NCBI GenBank assembly: GCA_045107045.1
Contig: JBGCFR010000030.1
Span: forward strand, 62,001-126,000
DNA: 64,000 nucleotides
Direction of reading: 5' to 3'
Source: Putridiphycobacter sp045107045
Lineage (GTDB): Bacteria > Bacteroidota > Bacteroidia > Flavobacteriales_D > Crocinitomicaceae
A program made the translations under genes and the position numbers. Position 1 is the stretch's first letter. Every line of letters starts with the position of its first letter. The notes under the pieces are model-generated. The model searched no databases, had not been told where the DNA came from, and was given only the letters and a program-made list of their open reading frames with translations. Shown here piece by piece: positions 9,973 through 18,647 of the stretch.

Positions 9973-12960
9973 ATGATTAAATCCTTAGCCACTTTTATCC
10001 TCTTTTTATGTGGCATAAGTTTGTCCATATGTCAGGTATATAATTTTCAATATTTAGATAATAAGAGTTTTTTGCCGCAATCACAGGCATATGCCATATG
10101 CTTTGATTTGAATGAATATGCATGGATTGGGACTCAGGGTGGGGGAATAGCAGTTTATGATGGAATCAATTCAACTTACATCACTCAACAAAACGGATTG
10201 CTTTCAAACAGGGTTTATGATTTAAAGTGTATTGATACTTTAATGTATGTTGCTTGCAAAGGAGGCGTAAACATAGTAAATGATAGAAATGTAATACTTA
10301 AATCAATAAAATTTGACAACATAGATGAATTGGCACAGTCTATAGGGATTGATGGTAATAATATTTGGATTGGATCGAATAAAGGACTGTATAGATTAAC
10401 AGAAGATAGTTTAATAGAAACATTAAGTTTTGAAGGTAAACAAGTATTCTCTTTTTTTAAGGAGAATGAAGAAAAATTTTGGGCGTGTACCAATGATGGA
10501 ATTATTCAGGTTGATCAACCATTAAATAGAATTAATAAAGCTAGGGGACTAAGAAATGACAATGTTTCATCAGTGGCTGTATATGGCACAGATTGGTTAA
10601 TCGGTACTTATGGAGCAGGTTTATGGGTTTATAATAAAGTATCAAAAATTAAACGATATACTACCAATAGTATTTTAGATAAATCGATAATTTTGAACTT
10701 ATTAATTCAAGGAGATGTTATTTGGATTGGAACCATGAACAATGGTTTATTTCAACTTAATTTAAAAAGTAAAAGTTTCACTCAGTTTACAACCGCGGAA
10801 GGTTTATCAAATAACCATGTTAAGAAGTTGAAAGAAGATAGATGGGGGAATTTATGGATTGGTACTAGTGGTGGAGGTATTTCAATATTTAATAATTCTC
10901 CGTTTGTCAGCTATAATAAATCAAACGGTCTGAATAGCAATTATATTTATTCGGTTTTAAAAGATAGTAAAGGCAGTTTATGGGTGGGAACACAAGGGTT
11001 AGGTGTTCAAAAAATTACTGACACAAGTAAAACTCTTATTAACGAGGACTATGGTTTTAAATCTGTTAAAACAAGAGCAATTTTTGAAGATAGCGAAGGA
11101 GGCATTTGGTTTGGTACTGAGGGAGAAGGTATCGGTTATACAAATACTCATGCACTAAATGATTCAGTTATCCTCTATAAGCAATCAAATGGTCTGCGTG
11201 ATAGCTGGGTTAAGTGCTTTACTGAGAGCAAAACGAACAGTAAAATATATATTGGCACAGCCAATGGTATTTATAAATGTTCAAACATTCATAACATTCA
11301 TAACATTAATGATGATTTTAAGTTTTCTAAGTACAAAGGGGTATTAAATTCAACAAGGATTAATGATCTCAAATGGCATTCTAAATTGAAAGTATTGTGT
11401 TTTTCCTCTAATATGGGATGCGGCATTATTAGAAACAACAATGTTATTTTTTATGAATCATCTGTTGGATTTAGAAATGTAGCTATTAAAGATAGTTTGC
11501 TTTGGTTTGGGAGTGTTGACAAAGGAGTGCTTAGCATAGCTTATATAAATGATAGCACTTATAAAAGCAGTTGGATTAATAGTGATAATTTTCTTCTATC
11601 AAATAATATCTATCAAATCACAGAGGACTTTCCCTATTTATGGATTGGAACAGAGAAGGGATTAACTCGTTTTCAAACAATAAATAAAATATCTAAACAT
11701 TTTGGATATGATGAAGGTTTTGAAGGCGTTGAGACCAATGTAAATGCATCTCATAAGTATCGTGATGGTACTTTGTGGTTTGGAACAACAGATGGACTGT
11801 TCGTTTATGGGAGTGGTTTAGAGTATGATAGTTTGCAATCATTACCTCCGAAATTTGCGTTTGAAGATATTCAGATTTTCTATCAATCTATTTCTGAGAC
11901 TTCCTATGGGAAGCAGTTTCATAATAAACAAATTCTAAATTTAGAACATACTGATAATCACATAGGCTTTAGTATTAGGGCACATCATTTTACCTATCAA
12001 AATAAAATTCGATTTAGATGGAAACTTGAAGGAGCAGATAAAAATTGGTCTCCGCCTTCTAAAAATAATACAGCCACTTTTTCAAACCTCAAACCTGGTA
12101 ATTATAGAATGCTAGTCCAAGCTTCAATTGATAATAAATGGGTTGAACCGCCAATTGATTTTATTTTTCTTATTAAAGCACCACTTTGGCAACAGAATTG
12201 GTTTATAGCTGCATACGTCATCCTTGCAATACTCATAATTGCATTTGTTATTTTTTTACTGATAAAAAGGCAAAGGAATAAGAATAGGGCAATTTTAGAA
12301 AAAGTTGAACTTGAAAAATCAGTTCTCGAGTTAGAACAAAAGGCATTGCGTTTACAAATGAACCCACACTTTATTTTTAATGTTTTAAATTCAATTCATC
12401 AATTAATTATTTTGAACGATTCCTCAAAAGCAAGATACGCATTATCAAAATTTTCAAAACTGATGCGACAAGTACTTGAAAATTCACGTCAAAAATTAGT
12501 ATCAATTGATGAAGAGTTAGAAACTATTGAAAATTACGTTAGACTTGAGAAACTAACTGGTCAAATTGAATTTGATTTTTCAGTTCATATTGATGAATCA
12601 ATCGACACTAATGAGCTAATTCTTCCTCCACTAATGTTACAGCCTTTCATTGAAAATGCTATCATTCATGGGTTTAAAAAAATTGACCGAAAAGGAGAAA
12701 TTAAGTTAAGTTTTGAATTGGAGAATGATAAGAAATTGATTTGTTTAATTGAGGATAATGGAGGCGGAAGGCATGCAGCTGCAGAGCAAAAAGCACAAAA
12801 AACGCAATATCATAAATCTACAGCGCTTGAGGTGACTCAGGAACGATTAGCAAATTTAAATAATGCATCTGATCACAATGATTTTGAAATAAGTGATGTT
12901 ATAGGGGAGAATAATACCGTCGTAGGCACAAAAGTTATGCTTAAAATAGTTTTACCTTAA
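9973..12960 (+). CDS. Propeller-domain sensor histidine kinase of the LytS/YehU type
   Basis: The 995-residue protein has a signal peptide (residues 1 to about 20). About 24-620 is a periplasmic propeller of repeated LWIGT.GGG/NGLSN.V blocks (Reg_prop). A Y_Y_Y immunoglobulin-like domain follows at about 640-730 (RFRWKLEGADKNW). One membrane span covers about 743-764, then a coiled coil, a His_kinase domain with His799 in QMNPHFIFNVLNSI, and a HATPase domain (PFIENAIIHG, IEDNGGGR). Such kinases usually pair with a LytTR response regulator, but none is adjacent, so it is an orphan here. It shares its last 4 bp (TTAA) with the convergent ATL gene. A short codon repeat near 11281-11308 gives HNIHNIHNIND. 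Confidence 0.88.
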   Translation: MIKSLATFILFLCGISLSICQVYNFQYLDNKSFLPQSQAYAICFDLNEYAWIGTQGGGIAVYDGINSTYITQQNGLLSNRVYDLKCIDTLMYVACKGGVNIVNDRNVILKSIKFDNIDELAQSIGIDGNNIWIGSNKGLYRLTEDSLIETLSFEGKQVFSFFKENEEKFWACTNDGIIQVDQPLNRINKARGLRNDNVSSVAVYGTDWLIGTYGAGLWVYNKVSKIKRYTTNSILDKSIILNLLIQGDVIWIGTMNNGLFQLNLKSKSFTQFTTAEGLSNNHVKKLKEDRWGNLWIGTSGGGISIFNNSPFVSYNKSNGLNSNYIYSVLKDSKGSLWVGTQGLGVQKITDTSKTLINEDYGFKSVKTRAIFEDSEGGIWFGTEGEGIGYTNTHALNDSVILYKQSNGLRDSWVKCFTESKTNSKIYIGTANGIYKCSNIHNIHNINDDFKFSKYKGVLNSTRINDLKWHSKLKVLCFSSNMGCGIIRNNNVIFYESSVGFRNVAIKDSLLWFGSVDKGVLSIAYINDSTYKSSWINSDNFLLSNNIYQITEDFPYLWIGTEKGLTRFQTINKISKHFGYDEGFEGVETNVNASHKYRDGTLWFGTTDGLFVYGSGLEYDSLQSLPPKFAFEDIQIFYQSISETSYGKQFHNKQILNLEHTDNHIGFSIRAHHFTYQNKIRFRWKLEGADKNWSPPSKNNTATFSNLKPGNYRMLVQASIDNKWVEPPIDFIFLIKAPLWQQNWFIAAYVILAILIIAFVIFLLIKRQRNKNRAILEKVELEKSVLELEQKALRLQMNPHFIFNVLNSIHQLIILNDSSKARYALSKFSKLMRQVLENSRQKLVSIDEELETIENYVRLEKLTGQIEFDFSVHIDESIDTNELILPPLMLQPFIENAIIHGFKKIDRKGEIKLSFELENDKKLICLIEDNGGGRHAAAEQKAQKTQYHKSTALEVTQERLANLNNASDHNDFEISDVIGENNTVVGTKVMLKIVLP

Positions 12961-13286
12961 CCTAACTCTATTTCTGGGTCCCAAAAAACAGTTTTAAAAT
13001 TTTGAATTTGGTCATCAATAACTTCTACTCCTTCTGAATTTAGTAATTCAGCCATTTTACTAGGTGGAGTAAAATTCATTTTAGCAGTCAATAAACCATT
13101 TCTATTCACAACTCTATGTGCTGGAATGCTATCTTTTTGTTTGTGTGATATGTTCATTGCCCATCCAACTAACCTGCTCGACCTAGCGGCTCCAAGGTAT
13201 TTTGCAATTGCACCATATGATGTTACTCTTCCCTTTGGAATTTCCTTTACAACATCAAACACATTTTGATAAAAGTCACTAGCCAT
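12957..13286 (-). CDS. Alkyltransferase-like (ATL) protein, MGMT family without catalytic Cys
   Basis: The 109-residue protein matches the C-terminal DNA-binding domain of O6-alkylguanine transferases: FYQNVFDVVKEIPKGRVTSYGAIAKYLG, then the recognition helix SSRLVGWAMN. At the active site it reads IPAHRVVNRNG, where methyltransferases have PCHRV. The acceptor Cys is replaced by Ala, which defines ATL proteins. ATLs bind O6-alkylguanine and recruit nucleotide excision repair rather than repairing directly. Its start abuts the trmB stop, so it is the last gene of a HEAT-trmB-ATL operon. The family call is firm; the recruitment role is by analogy. Confidence 0.88.
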   Translation of the reverse strand: MASDFYQNVFDVVKEIPKGRVTSYGAIAKYLGAARSSRLVGWAMNISHKQKDSIPAHRVVNRNGLLTAKMNFTPPSKMAELLNSEGVEVIDDQIQNFKTVFWDPEIELG

Positions 13287-13967
13287 TTAGTTAATTTTAA
13301 ATTGACAATATTTAATCGAATAACCTTTTGCTGAGAAAATCTCTTCGTAATTCGTTTTTATGCTCAATATGTCAGCATGAGTCTTATTTAATGTTGGAAT
13401 TAACTTGTTATAAATATCATCAGATTGAAGCATACTTTGATATCCGTTTGTTTTTATTTCTTCAATTGTATATTCATATAGCAGGTCACTATCTGTTTTA
13501 AGATGAACAAGACCATCTGGTTTTAATATTGAACAATAGCGTTCAATAAATAGTTTCGAGGTCAGTCTTTTTCTTGGCTTTTCTTTTTGAGGATCAGAAA
13601 ACGTTAACCATATTTCATCTACTTCATTCTTATCAAAAATTGATGTGATAAAATCAACTTTAGTTCTAACGAAACTTACGTTTTTCATATTGTGTTCTCT
13701 AACTTCATTTGCACCATACCAAATTCGGGCACCTTTAATGTCAATTCCTATATAATTGATATTGGGATGCTTTTTTGCCAGAGCAATAGTGTATTCACCT
13801 TTTCCACAACCCAACTCAATAACAATGGGGTTATCATTTTTAAAAAAACTTTTTCTCCAATTCCCTTTTAGCGAAAAAATATCATCCATAGCTTCAACTG
13901 TAGTTGGTTCAAATACAAAAGACATGGTTTTCATATCACTAAAGTGTTTTAGCTTATTTTTTGCCAT
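13287..13967 (-). CDS. trmB: tRNA (guanine-N7-)-methyltransferase
   Basis: The 226-residue enzyme methylates G46 in the variable loop of many tRNAs using S-adenosylmethionine. The SAM-binding motif is IELGCGKGEYTIALA at about residue 50. The family signature WLTFSDPQKEKPRKRLT lies at about 120-140, where canonical TrmB has FPDPW.KKRH; the variation is usual in Bacteroidota. It starts 3 bp after the HEAT-protein stop, and its own stop abuts the ATL start, so all three are cotranscribed. Length agrees with the family. Confidence 0.93.
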   Translation of the reverse strand: MAKNKLKHFSDMKTMSFVFEPTTVEAMDDIFSLKGNWRKSFFKNDNPIVIELGCGKGEYTIALAKKHPNINYIGIDIKGARIWYGANEVREHNMKNVSFVRTKVDFITSIFDKNEVDEIWLTFSDPQKEKPRKRLTSKLFIERYCSILKPDGLVHLKTDSDLLYEYTIEEIKTNGYQSMLQSDDIYNKLIPTLNKTHADILSIKTNYEEIFSAKGYSIKYCQFKIN

Positions 13968-13970
13968 AAC

Positions 13971-14516
13971 TTAAAGAGATTGGTTCATTCTATTAAGAAA
14001 TACCGCTACCTCGGTAAGCAGACTATTCTTTGGCGATTCCTCACCATTTGTGTCATTTAAGTATTGGTTTAAAGTCAATAATGGTCCTAAAATCTTTTCT
14101 TCGGATAACTCAGTCTCTAAATTTTCAAAAATAGTTATACACTCCATTGCTGCCATGAAATCTCCATTAATCGCGGTTTCAACAATTTCGTTTAAATATG
14201 AAGAATAATCTAAACTAGAATTCCATATTGAGCTTAAAATCATTTGATGAGACAATTCATAATCACTATTTGTTAAGCAGGCTATAACTGCACTTTGGGT
14301 ATTTTCTGCCTTTAATGTGTTTAAAAGGCTTTCAATTTCAGACTTAACTGCGTTATTTTGTGATGTCACATGCAAAGCAACTAATGGTTCAATTGCCATT
14401 TCATTGCCATAAATTTTTAGGGATTGTATCGCTTTTATTTGCGTTTTAGAATCAGGATCATCAAGTTTTAGTATTAAATCTTGAACTTTTTTATTAATTT
14501 TTTTTGCTTCAGACAT
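13971..14516 (-). CDS. HEAT-repeat protein of unknown function
   Basis: The 181-residue, entirely helical protein starts with a HEAT-like pair (LDDPDSKTQIKAIQSLKIYGNEMAIEPLVAL). The helices go on to the C-terminus. It has no signal peptide or membrane segment, so it is probably cytoplasmic. It is the first gene of the trmB operon, and its product may be a scaffold. I do not recognise a specific function. Similar small proteins precede trmB in related genomes as far as I recall, but I cannot check this here. Confidence 0.6.
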   Translation of the reverse strand: MSEAKKINKKVQDLILKLDDPDSKTQIKAIQSLKIYGNEMAIEPLVALHVTSQNNAVKSEIESLLNTLKAENTQSAVIACLTNSDYELSHQMILSSIWNSSLDYSSYLNEIVETAINGDFMAAMECITIFENLETELSEEKILGPLLTLNQYLNDTNGEESPKNSLLTEVAVFLNRMNQSL

Positions 14517-14553
14517 GCTCTACTATTATCAATTAAGCGTAAAGATAAAAAAA

Positions 14554-14941
14554 GAAAAAGCAAACCGATAAGCCGAGTTCTGTAATTTTATTGCTAAAAT
14601 CCTTTGTCATTTATCTAGTTCCAAAATCACTTTTGGAATCAATCCATCTACCCTCCAAGATCAACCGAGAAAGTCTCAAGCCTTGGTTTACATGATGTTT
14701 CAGCCTATAAGGTTTACCTTGCCCCAACAAATCACTTTGTGGGCGGTGCGCTCTTACCGCACCTTTTCACCTTTACCTGTAAAATAATTGCATAAGCAAT
14801 TGAATTTTAATATAGGTAGTTTGTTTTCTGTGGCACTTTCTGTATTCAATAAATTGAACCCTTCCCGTTAAGAAGTATAGTACTCTGTGCTGCTCAGACT
14901 TTCCTCTTCATAAATGAAGCGACAAAGTAGTTTGCTTTTTC
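14554..14941 (-). ncRNA. rnpB: RNase P RNA (class A)
   Basis: Read on the minus strand, the 388-nt RNA has the 5' conserved block GAGGAAAGTCTGAGCAGCAC. Internal blocks include GGGTGAAAAGGTGCGGTAAGAG-type and AAACCAAGGC segments, and the universal 3' block ACAGAACTCGGCTTATC. The ends close a 12-bp P1 helix: GAAAAAGCAAAC at the 5' end pairs with GTTTGCTTTTTC at the 3' end, and this doubles as terminator with the following T run. It is the catalytic RNA that matures tRNA 5' ends. The limits are set by P1. The T9SS cargo gene stop lies 19 bp upstream. Confidence 0.95.
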
Positions 14942-14946
14942 CAAAA

Positions 14947-14954
14947 CAAAGCTA
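14947..14954 (-). promoter_or_regulatory. Candidate -7 box for rnpB
   Basis: On the minus strand the sequence is TAGCTTTG, a full TAnnTTTG match. It lies 5 nt before the 5' end of the RNase P RNA as set by helix P1, which is the spacing expected for a transcription start. This is the best internal check on the promoter model in the window. Confidence 0.6.
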
Positions 14955-14960
14955 CTAGAA

Positions 14961-16052
14961 TTATATCAATACTATTTTTTTTGTAGTAGTTTTTTCACTT
15001 GTAGCAACCTTAAGAATATAAATACCTCTTTCCCATTGTGAGCAATCAATTGTTAGGCTGTTGTTATTTATGTTGGATTCATAATAAACGGTTTGTCCAT
15101 TCATATTCATTACATTAATAGATTCATAACTAGAAATATCACTTAAAAAAATATTGTTTTTAGTTGGATTCGGAAATACAGAAACATCAGACCCTAAATC
15201 ATTATTTTTAATACCTGCAACGCCAGATTTATCTCTGAACTCAACTTTCGTAATTGCCCCACCAGCTACATTGATTGAGAAGACAGGTATTTTTTTATCT
15301 TTTGCAATCCATCTATACTCTGTCTCTGGTTGACTTGGTAAACCAATCCAAGAACCACCAGTACCAAATAAATCAATATAGATAGAATCGATATAAGTTA
15401 AATCGGACTTAACTCTGATACAATCAAAAGTGCCAAATGTTGTGGTAATACTACCATAACCATCAACAACTGAAGATCTATTTTGGTGTCTTTTAAATAT
15501 GGCATTAAACGCAGGGTTTACGTCAAAATATAAGTAGGAGTTTGATTGCCAATTGTCTTGAAATGTCATTGGAAACTCGTAAACGACATCAATTGTGTCC
15601 GCTTGTATTGGTACAGAAATACCATTTAATTCAACCCCAATACCAACATTTTCGAATTTTGAGTTAGATATTTTTTGGAAAGCAATTGGGTTTTCTATGG
15701 TGACTGGTAAACCTCCTCCTCCTGCTGCTGGTATTACATTTGCATCAGCTTTTATATAATATGAAGCTAGGTAATTAGGATTTAAGAAGGCATTGTTGAA
15801 TGTGAGTTGATAAATGAAACCCGAGTTGCTCACACTGCCGTATGTATCCACCCTTTGACTGTCTATTATAACCCATGAAAAATCCCATACCTGATTAGTT
15901 CCTGTTGTTTGATAATCAATATTTTGAAAATCTGTAACTGCAGATACTAAAACGGTATCGGCACTTGAAATAAAGTCGGAAGAATTGACACTGATTTGTG
16001 CCATGGAATGAAAGCAAAAAATAATTGCTAAAATTGATATTCTTAATTTCAT
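14961..16052 (-). CDS. Secreted protein with T9SS type A sorting domain
   Basis: The 363-residue protein has a signal peptide (residues 1 to about 19, FCFHSMAQ) and a beta-rich body with no domain I can name. A C-terminal T9SS type A sorting domain occupies about the last 75 residues (VSVFPNPTKNNIFL, INVMNMNGQTVYYES, GIYILKVA, KKIVLI). It should therefore be exported by the T9SS and processed by PorU, whose gene is in this window. It is the last gene of the ECF sigma operon, 1 bp after the lipoprotein gene. A Gly-rich stretch (AAGGGGLP) lies near residue 113. The cargo assignment is firm; its function is unknown. Confidence 0.85.
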   Translation of the reverse strand: MKLRISILAIIFCFHSMAQISVNSSDFISSADTVLVSAVTDFQNIDYQTTGTNQVWDFSWVIIDSQRVDTYGSVSNSGFIYQLTFNNAFLNPNYLASYYIKADANVIPAAGGGGLPVTIENPIAFQKISNSKFENVGIGVELNGISVPIQADTIDVVYEFPMTFQDNWQSNSYLYFDVNPAFNAIFKRHQNRSSVVDGYGSITTTFGTFDCIRVKSDLTYIDSIYIDLFGTGGSWIGLPSQPETEYRWIAKDKKIPVFSINVAGGAITKVEFRDKSGVAGIKNNDLGSDVSVFPNPTKNNIFLSDISSYESINVMNMNGQTVYYESNINNNSLTIDCSQWERGIYILKVATSEKTTTKKIVLI

Positions 16053-16053
16053 A

Positions 16054-17109
16054 CTATTGGATTACATACTTGCAAGTTGCGGTAAAATTAGTCAATTTTT
16101 TCTTTTGTAAAAGATCAGGACTTAGTAAAGTGCCACTAAAACTTGCGGTAAACTTAAAAGAAATCTTTCCATTATTTTGATTTTCAATAAAATACTCAAT
16201 ATCGGTAATCTTAATAACATGGTCTTCGTTTTCTTCTGCATGTTCAGATGAATATACTACTCCGTTTTCCTGATAAGAAATTATGGCTCTTTCGAAATTA
16301 TTTTCCACCATGGTCGGATAACATTTATTGGTATTTAGAATCCACTTTAATTGGTTGTAATGGCTATAAAAAATATGCGATTTCTTTACAGTGTTGCCAA
16401 TTTTATCTGTAATAGTATGTGTTATTTCATGAAGCCCTGTTTTTACTGTAAAAAAACCATCAAAAGCTGTCCCAATCAACTCACCATCTAGATACCAACT
16501 GTGATTATTGTTCTTTTCGAAGCTTGTGAATTTAATATCTGTTACAGTATTTTCAAGCGAAAAGTCAGCTGAGTGATTAGGCTCAAACCCATGTTCTATC
16601 GTATGGTAAAACGTCTGGCTACTAAATGCTTTGAATCTTAGAGGAACCTCATAAATACCGTACTCATTAAAGGTAAGGGTCGTGTTATGAATCCAATTGC
16701 CCTCATTAGATAGAATCATAAGTAAAGGTGAGTCCTGAGGTGGGCTACTATAATTAAAATTATAACAATTTGATTGATGAGTAAGGAACTTAATATCCTT
16801 ATTTGAGGTTGAATAATTGCTTATGTCTTCAGATTTAATTTCAGGTTCCGTTAACGAAAATTTTATTATTTGATTTGTTTCTTTATTTTCAAATTTAGTG
16901 TAATAAGTGCCAACTCCATTTAGACTTCCTGTTCCATGGGACATTAATGCAGTGGTACCATTTACTGTTAGATTTAATGAATCTCCATTAATTAATCCCG
17001 ATACTTTGTAAATAGGAATAGGTTGATTTGTGCCTTCAAGCTCTGATTTTACTTTTTTGCAACTTGCAAAAGCCAATAGTACAAAAATATATAAGTAGTA
17101 GTGTTTCAT
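16054..17109 (-). CDS. Putative lipoprotein in ECF sigma operon
   Basis: The 351-residue protein starts with a lipoprotein signal (LLAFASC, Cys17). The rest is beta-rich, without a domain I recognise. A PKD-like stretch (SWYLDGELIGTAFDGFF, then GLHEITHTITDKIGN) lies at about 205-240. Start and upstream stop overlap as TAATG, which indicates translational coupling with the membrane-span protein gene. It is probably an envelope lipoprotein that acts with, or is produced together with, the T9SS cargo protein encoded next. Function is unknown. Confidence 0.7.
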   Translation of the reverse strand: MKHYYLYIFVLLAFASCKKVKSELEGTNQPIPIYKVSGLINGDSLNLTVNGTTALMSHGTGSLNGVGTYYTKFENKETNQIIKFSLTEPEIKSEDISNYSTSNKDIKFLTHQSNCYNFNYSSPPQDSPLLMILSNEGNWIHNTTLTFNEYGIYEVPLRFKAFSSQTFYHTIEHGFEPNHSADFSLENTVTDIKFTSFEKNNNHSWYLDGELIGTAFDGFFTVKTGLHEITHTITDKIGNTVKKSHIFYSHYNQLKWILNTNKCYPTMVENNFERAIISYQENGVVYSSEHAEENEDHVIKITDIEYFIENQNNGKISFKFTASFSGTLLSPDLLQKKKLTNFTATCKYVIQ

Positions 17110-18647
17110 TATTTTCTAAACGGTAAGTATTTTATTCCTAGTGAAAAATTCTTGTTTTTGAAAGGTTTGGTCAAATCTTTTGATATTTTGTCCATCAATC
17201 CAATTTCAGTACTGGCGATTATTCGAAAATTAGGTAGAATTTGATATTCAACTCTACCGATTATTTGAAAATCAAAATCATTAAATATTTCATTGCGACT
17301 CCATAAATATGAGTTTTTACTCAAGTCTTGATCGGTACTTTCAGACATTTTAACTTTTGAGCCAACATAATTGTCAATACTTAATCCAGTTTTCAAATTA
17401 AATCTATTGCTAAATTGATAACCAAATAGCAAAGCATTTTGCCATTTAATAATGTTTTTAAACTCGTAGGTGTACCACGAATGCATAACTCGTCCACTTC
17501 TATGATAGTCTACCAAATCATGGTGATCTGTATAATTGTCTAAGTTTTCATAGTCTAGGCCAGATACGAAACTGAAATTAATATTTTTCAAACTATACTC
17601 AAGTTCTAAGTCAAAACTTGCTCTATGGCTAATATTTTGGATATTAATTGAATTACCTATTCCAGATTGAAATAGAATAGCCAGCTGCAGCGGATTAGTT
17701 GGTGCTTTTGGTCTTACGCCTACTGACAAAAGAACAGATGGTTTACCAGTAGAAAATTGTTGTGGGATATTTGATTGGGGTGCTATTGATATTTTATTAA
17801 CCTCGTTTGAATTTGTTCTTATACTGCTAATTTTAACAAAAGGGTCTGCTAATATTCCAGGTTCAGGAGTTTTTAAGTTTATAGGTTCAGTTGATTCACT
17901 TGATTTTAAATCCTGATTGGAATTAGGTTCTTTATTTAATGCAATAGTTGACTTAGTAATATTATCACTCTTGCCAGGAATAGAATTGTTTGATATACTA
18001 TTAATGTTGTTACTATTAGAACGTACTTTTAGATCAATAGTTTTTGATTTGCTGATAGTATAAGCAGCAATTTGCTCATTTTCAGAAAGGCTTGGAGCGT
18101 TCTTGGTATTTGAATAATTATTAAAATTGAAACGGTTGTGTTTACTAAAAATTAGTTTTTCAATTGTTAAGTTTTTAGAGATTAAGTCAGGTTCAGAACT
18201 AGAAATATCATTTGATCTTAACAAAGCACTTGACACTAATCCAATGATAACTAAACTAGCAGCAGTAATCATCCAACGTTTAAAAAAGGCATTTTTATCA
18301 GCTTTTTTTAATAATTTCTCTGCTTCATTCCAATAAACGGATTTATATTGATAGTGGAGTCCTTCGGTAGCTAAAACTTCTTGTGCTTGGTTCCAAAATT
18401 TCGGATTGTAAGTGGTGTTGAAATTCTTAGCAGCTTCAGAAAAATTACTGTCTTGAATTAATTCTGATTCTTGATTTTTAAAATTTGACCAATAGGTTGG
18501 AGAATACGGAAATTGTGTGATTTTATTTGCTTCAACAAATGCATTATCTAACATTAGATCATCAAATTCACTAAAAAGTGAATTCATTTCAGCTTTATTC
18601 GGTTTAAACTTTAACTCGTTTTCTATGTTTTTAAATCGTTTATCCAT
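17109..18647 (-). CDS. Single-span protein with predicted barrel domain, possible anti-sigma partner
   Basis: The 512-residue protein has a soluble N-terminal region (1-122), one membrane span at about 125-143 (WMITAASLVIIGLVSSALL), and a Ser/Asn-rich linker. Its C-terminal part (about 300-512) resembles an outer membrane barrel (LQLAILFQSGIG, then alternating strands ending NFSLGIKYLPFRK). The N-terminal part contains three related motifs: YSPTYW (48-53), YNPKFW (80-85) and YKSVYW (101-106). Overlap of 8 bp with the ECF sigma gene suggests it is the membrane-bound partner that holds the sigma factor. It has no recognised anti-sigma fold, so this is inference from position and topology. Confidence 0.65.
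   Translation of the reverse strand: MDKRFKNIENELKFKPNKAEMNSLFSEFDDLMLDNAFVEANKITQFPYSPTYWSNFKNQESELIQDSNFSEAAKNFNTTYNPKFWNQAQEVLATEGLHYQYKSVYWNEAEKLLKKADKNAFFKRWMITAASLVIIGLVSSALLRSNDISSSEPDLISKNLTIEKLIFSKHNRFNFNNYSNTKNAPSLSENEQIAAYTISKSKTIDLKVRSNSNNINSISNNSIPGKSDNITKSTIALNKEPNSNQDLKSSESTEPINLKTPEPGILADPFVKISSIRTNSNEVNKISIAPQSNIPQQFSTGKPSVLLSVGVRPKAPTNPLQLAILFQSGIGNSINIQNISHRASFDLELEYSLKNINFSFVSGLDYENLDNYTDHHDLVDYHRSGRVMHSWYTYEFKNIIKWQNALLFGYQFSNRFNLKTGLSIDNYVGSKVKMSESTDQDLSKNSYLWSRNEIFNDFDFQIIGRVEYQILPNFRIIASTEIGLMDKISKDLTKPFKNKNFSLGIKYLPFRK

Noticed and set aside
11281..11308. Short tandem repeat CATTCATAA / CATAACATT in the kinase gene
   Set aside because: Only two to three units and in frame (HNIHNIHN), so it is a minor coding repeat, not a satellite or CRISPR.
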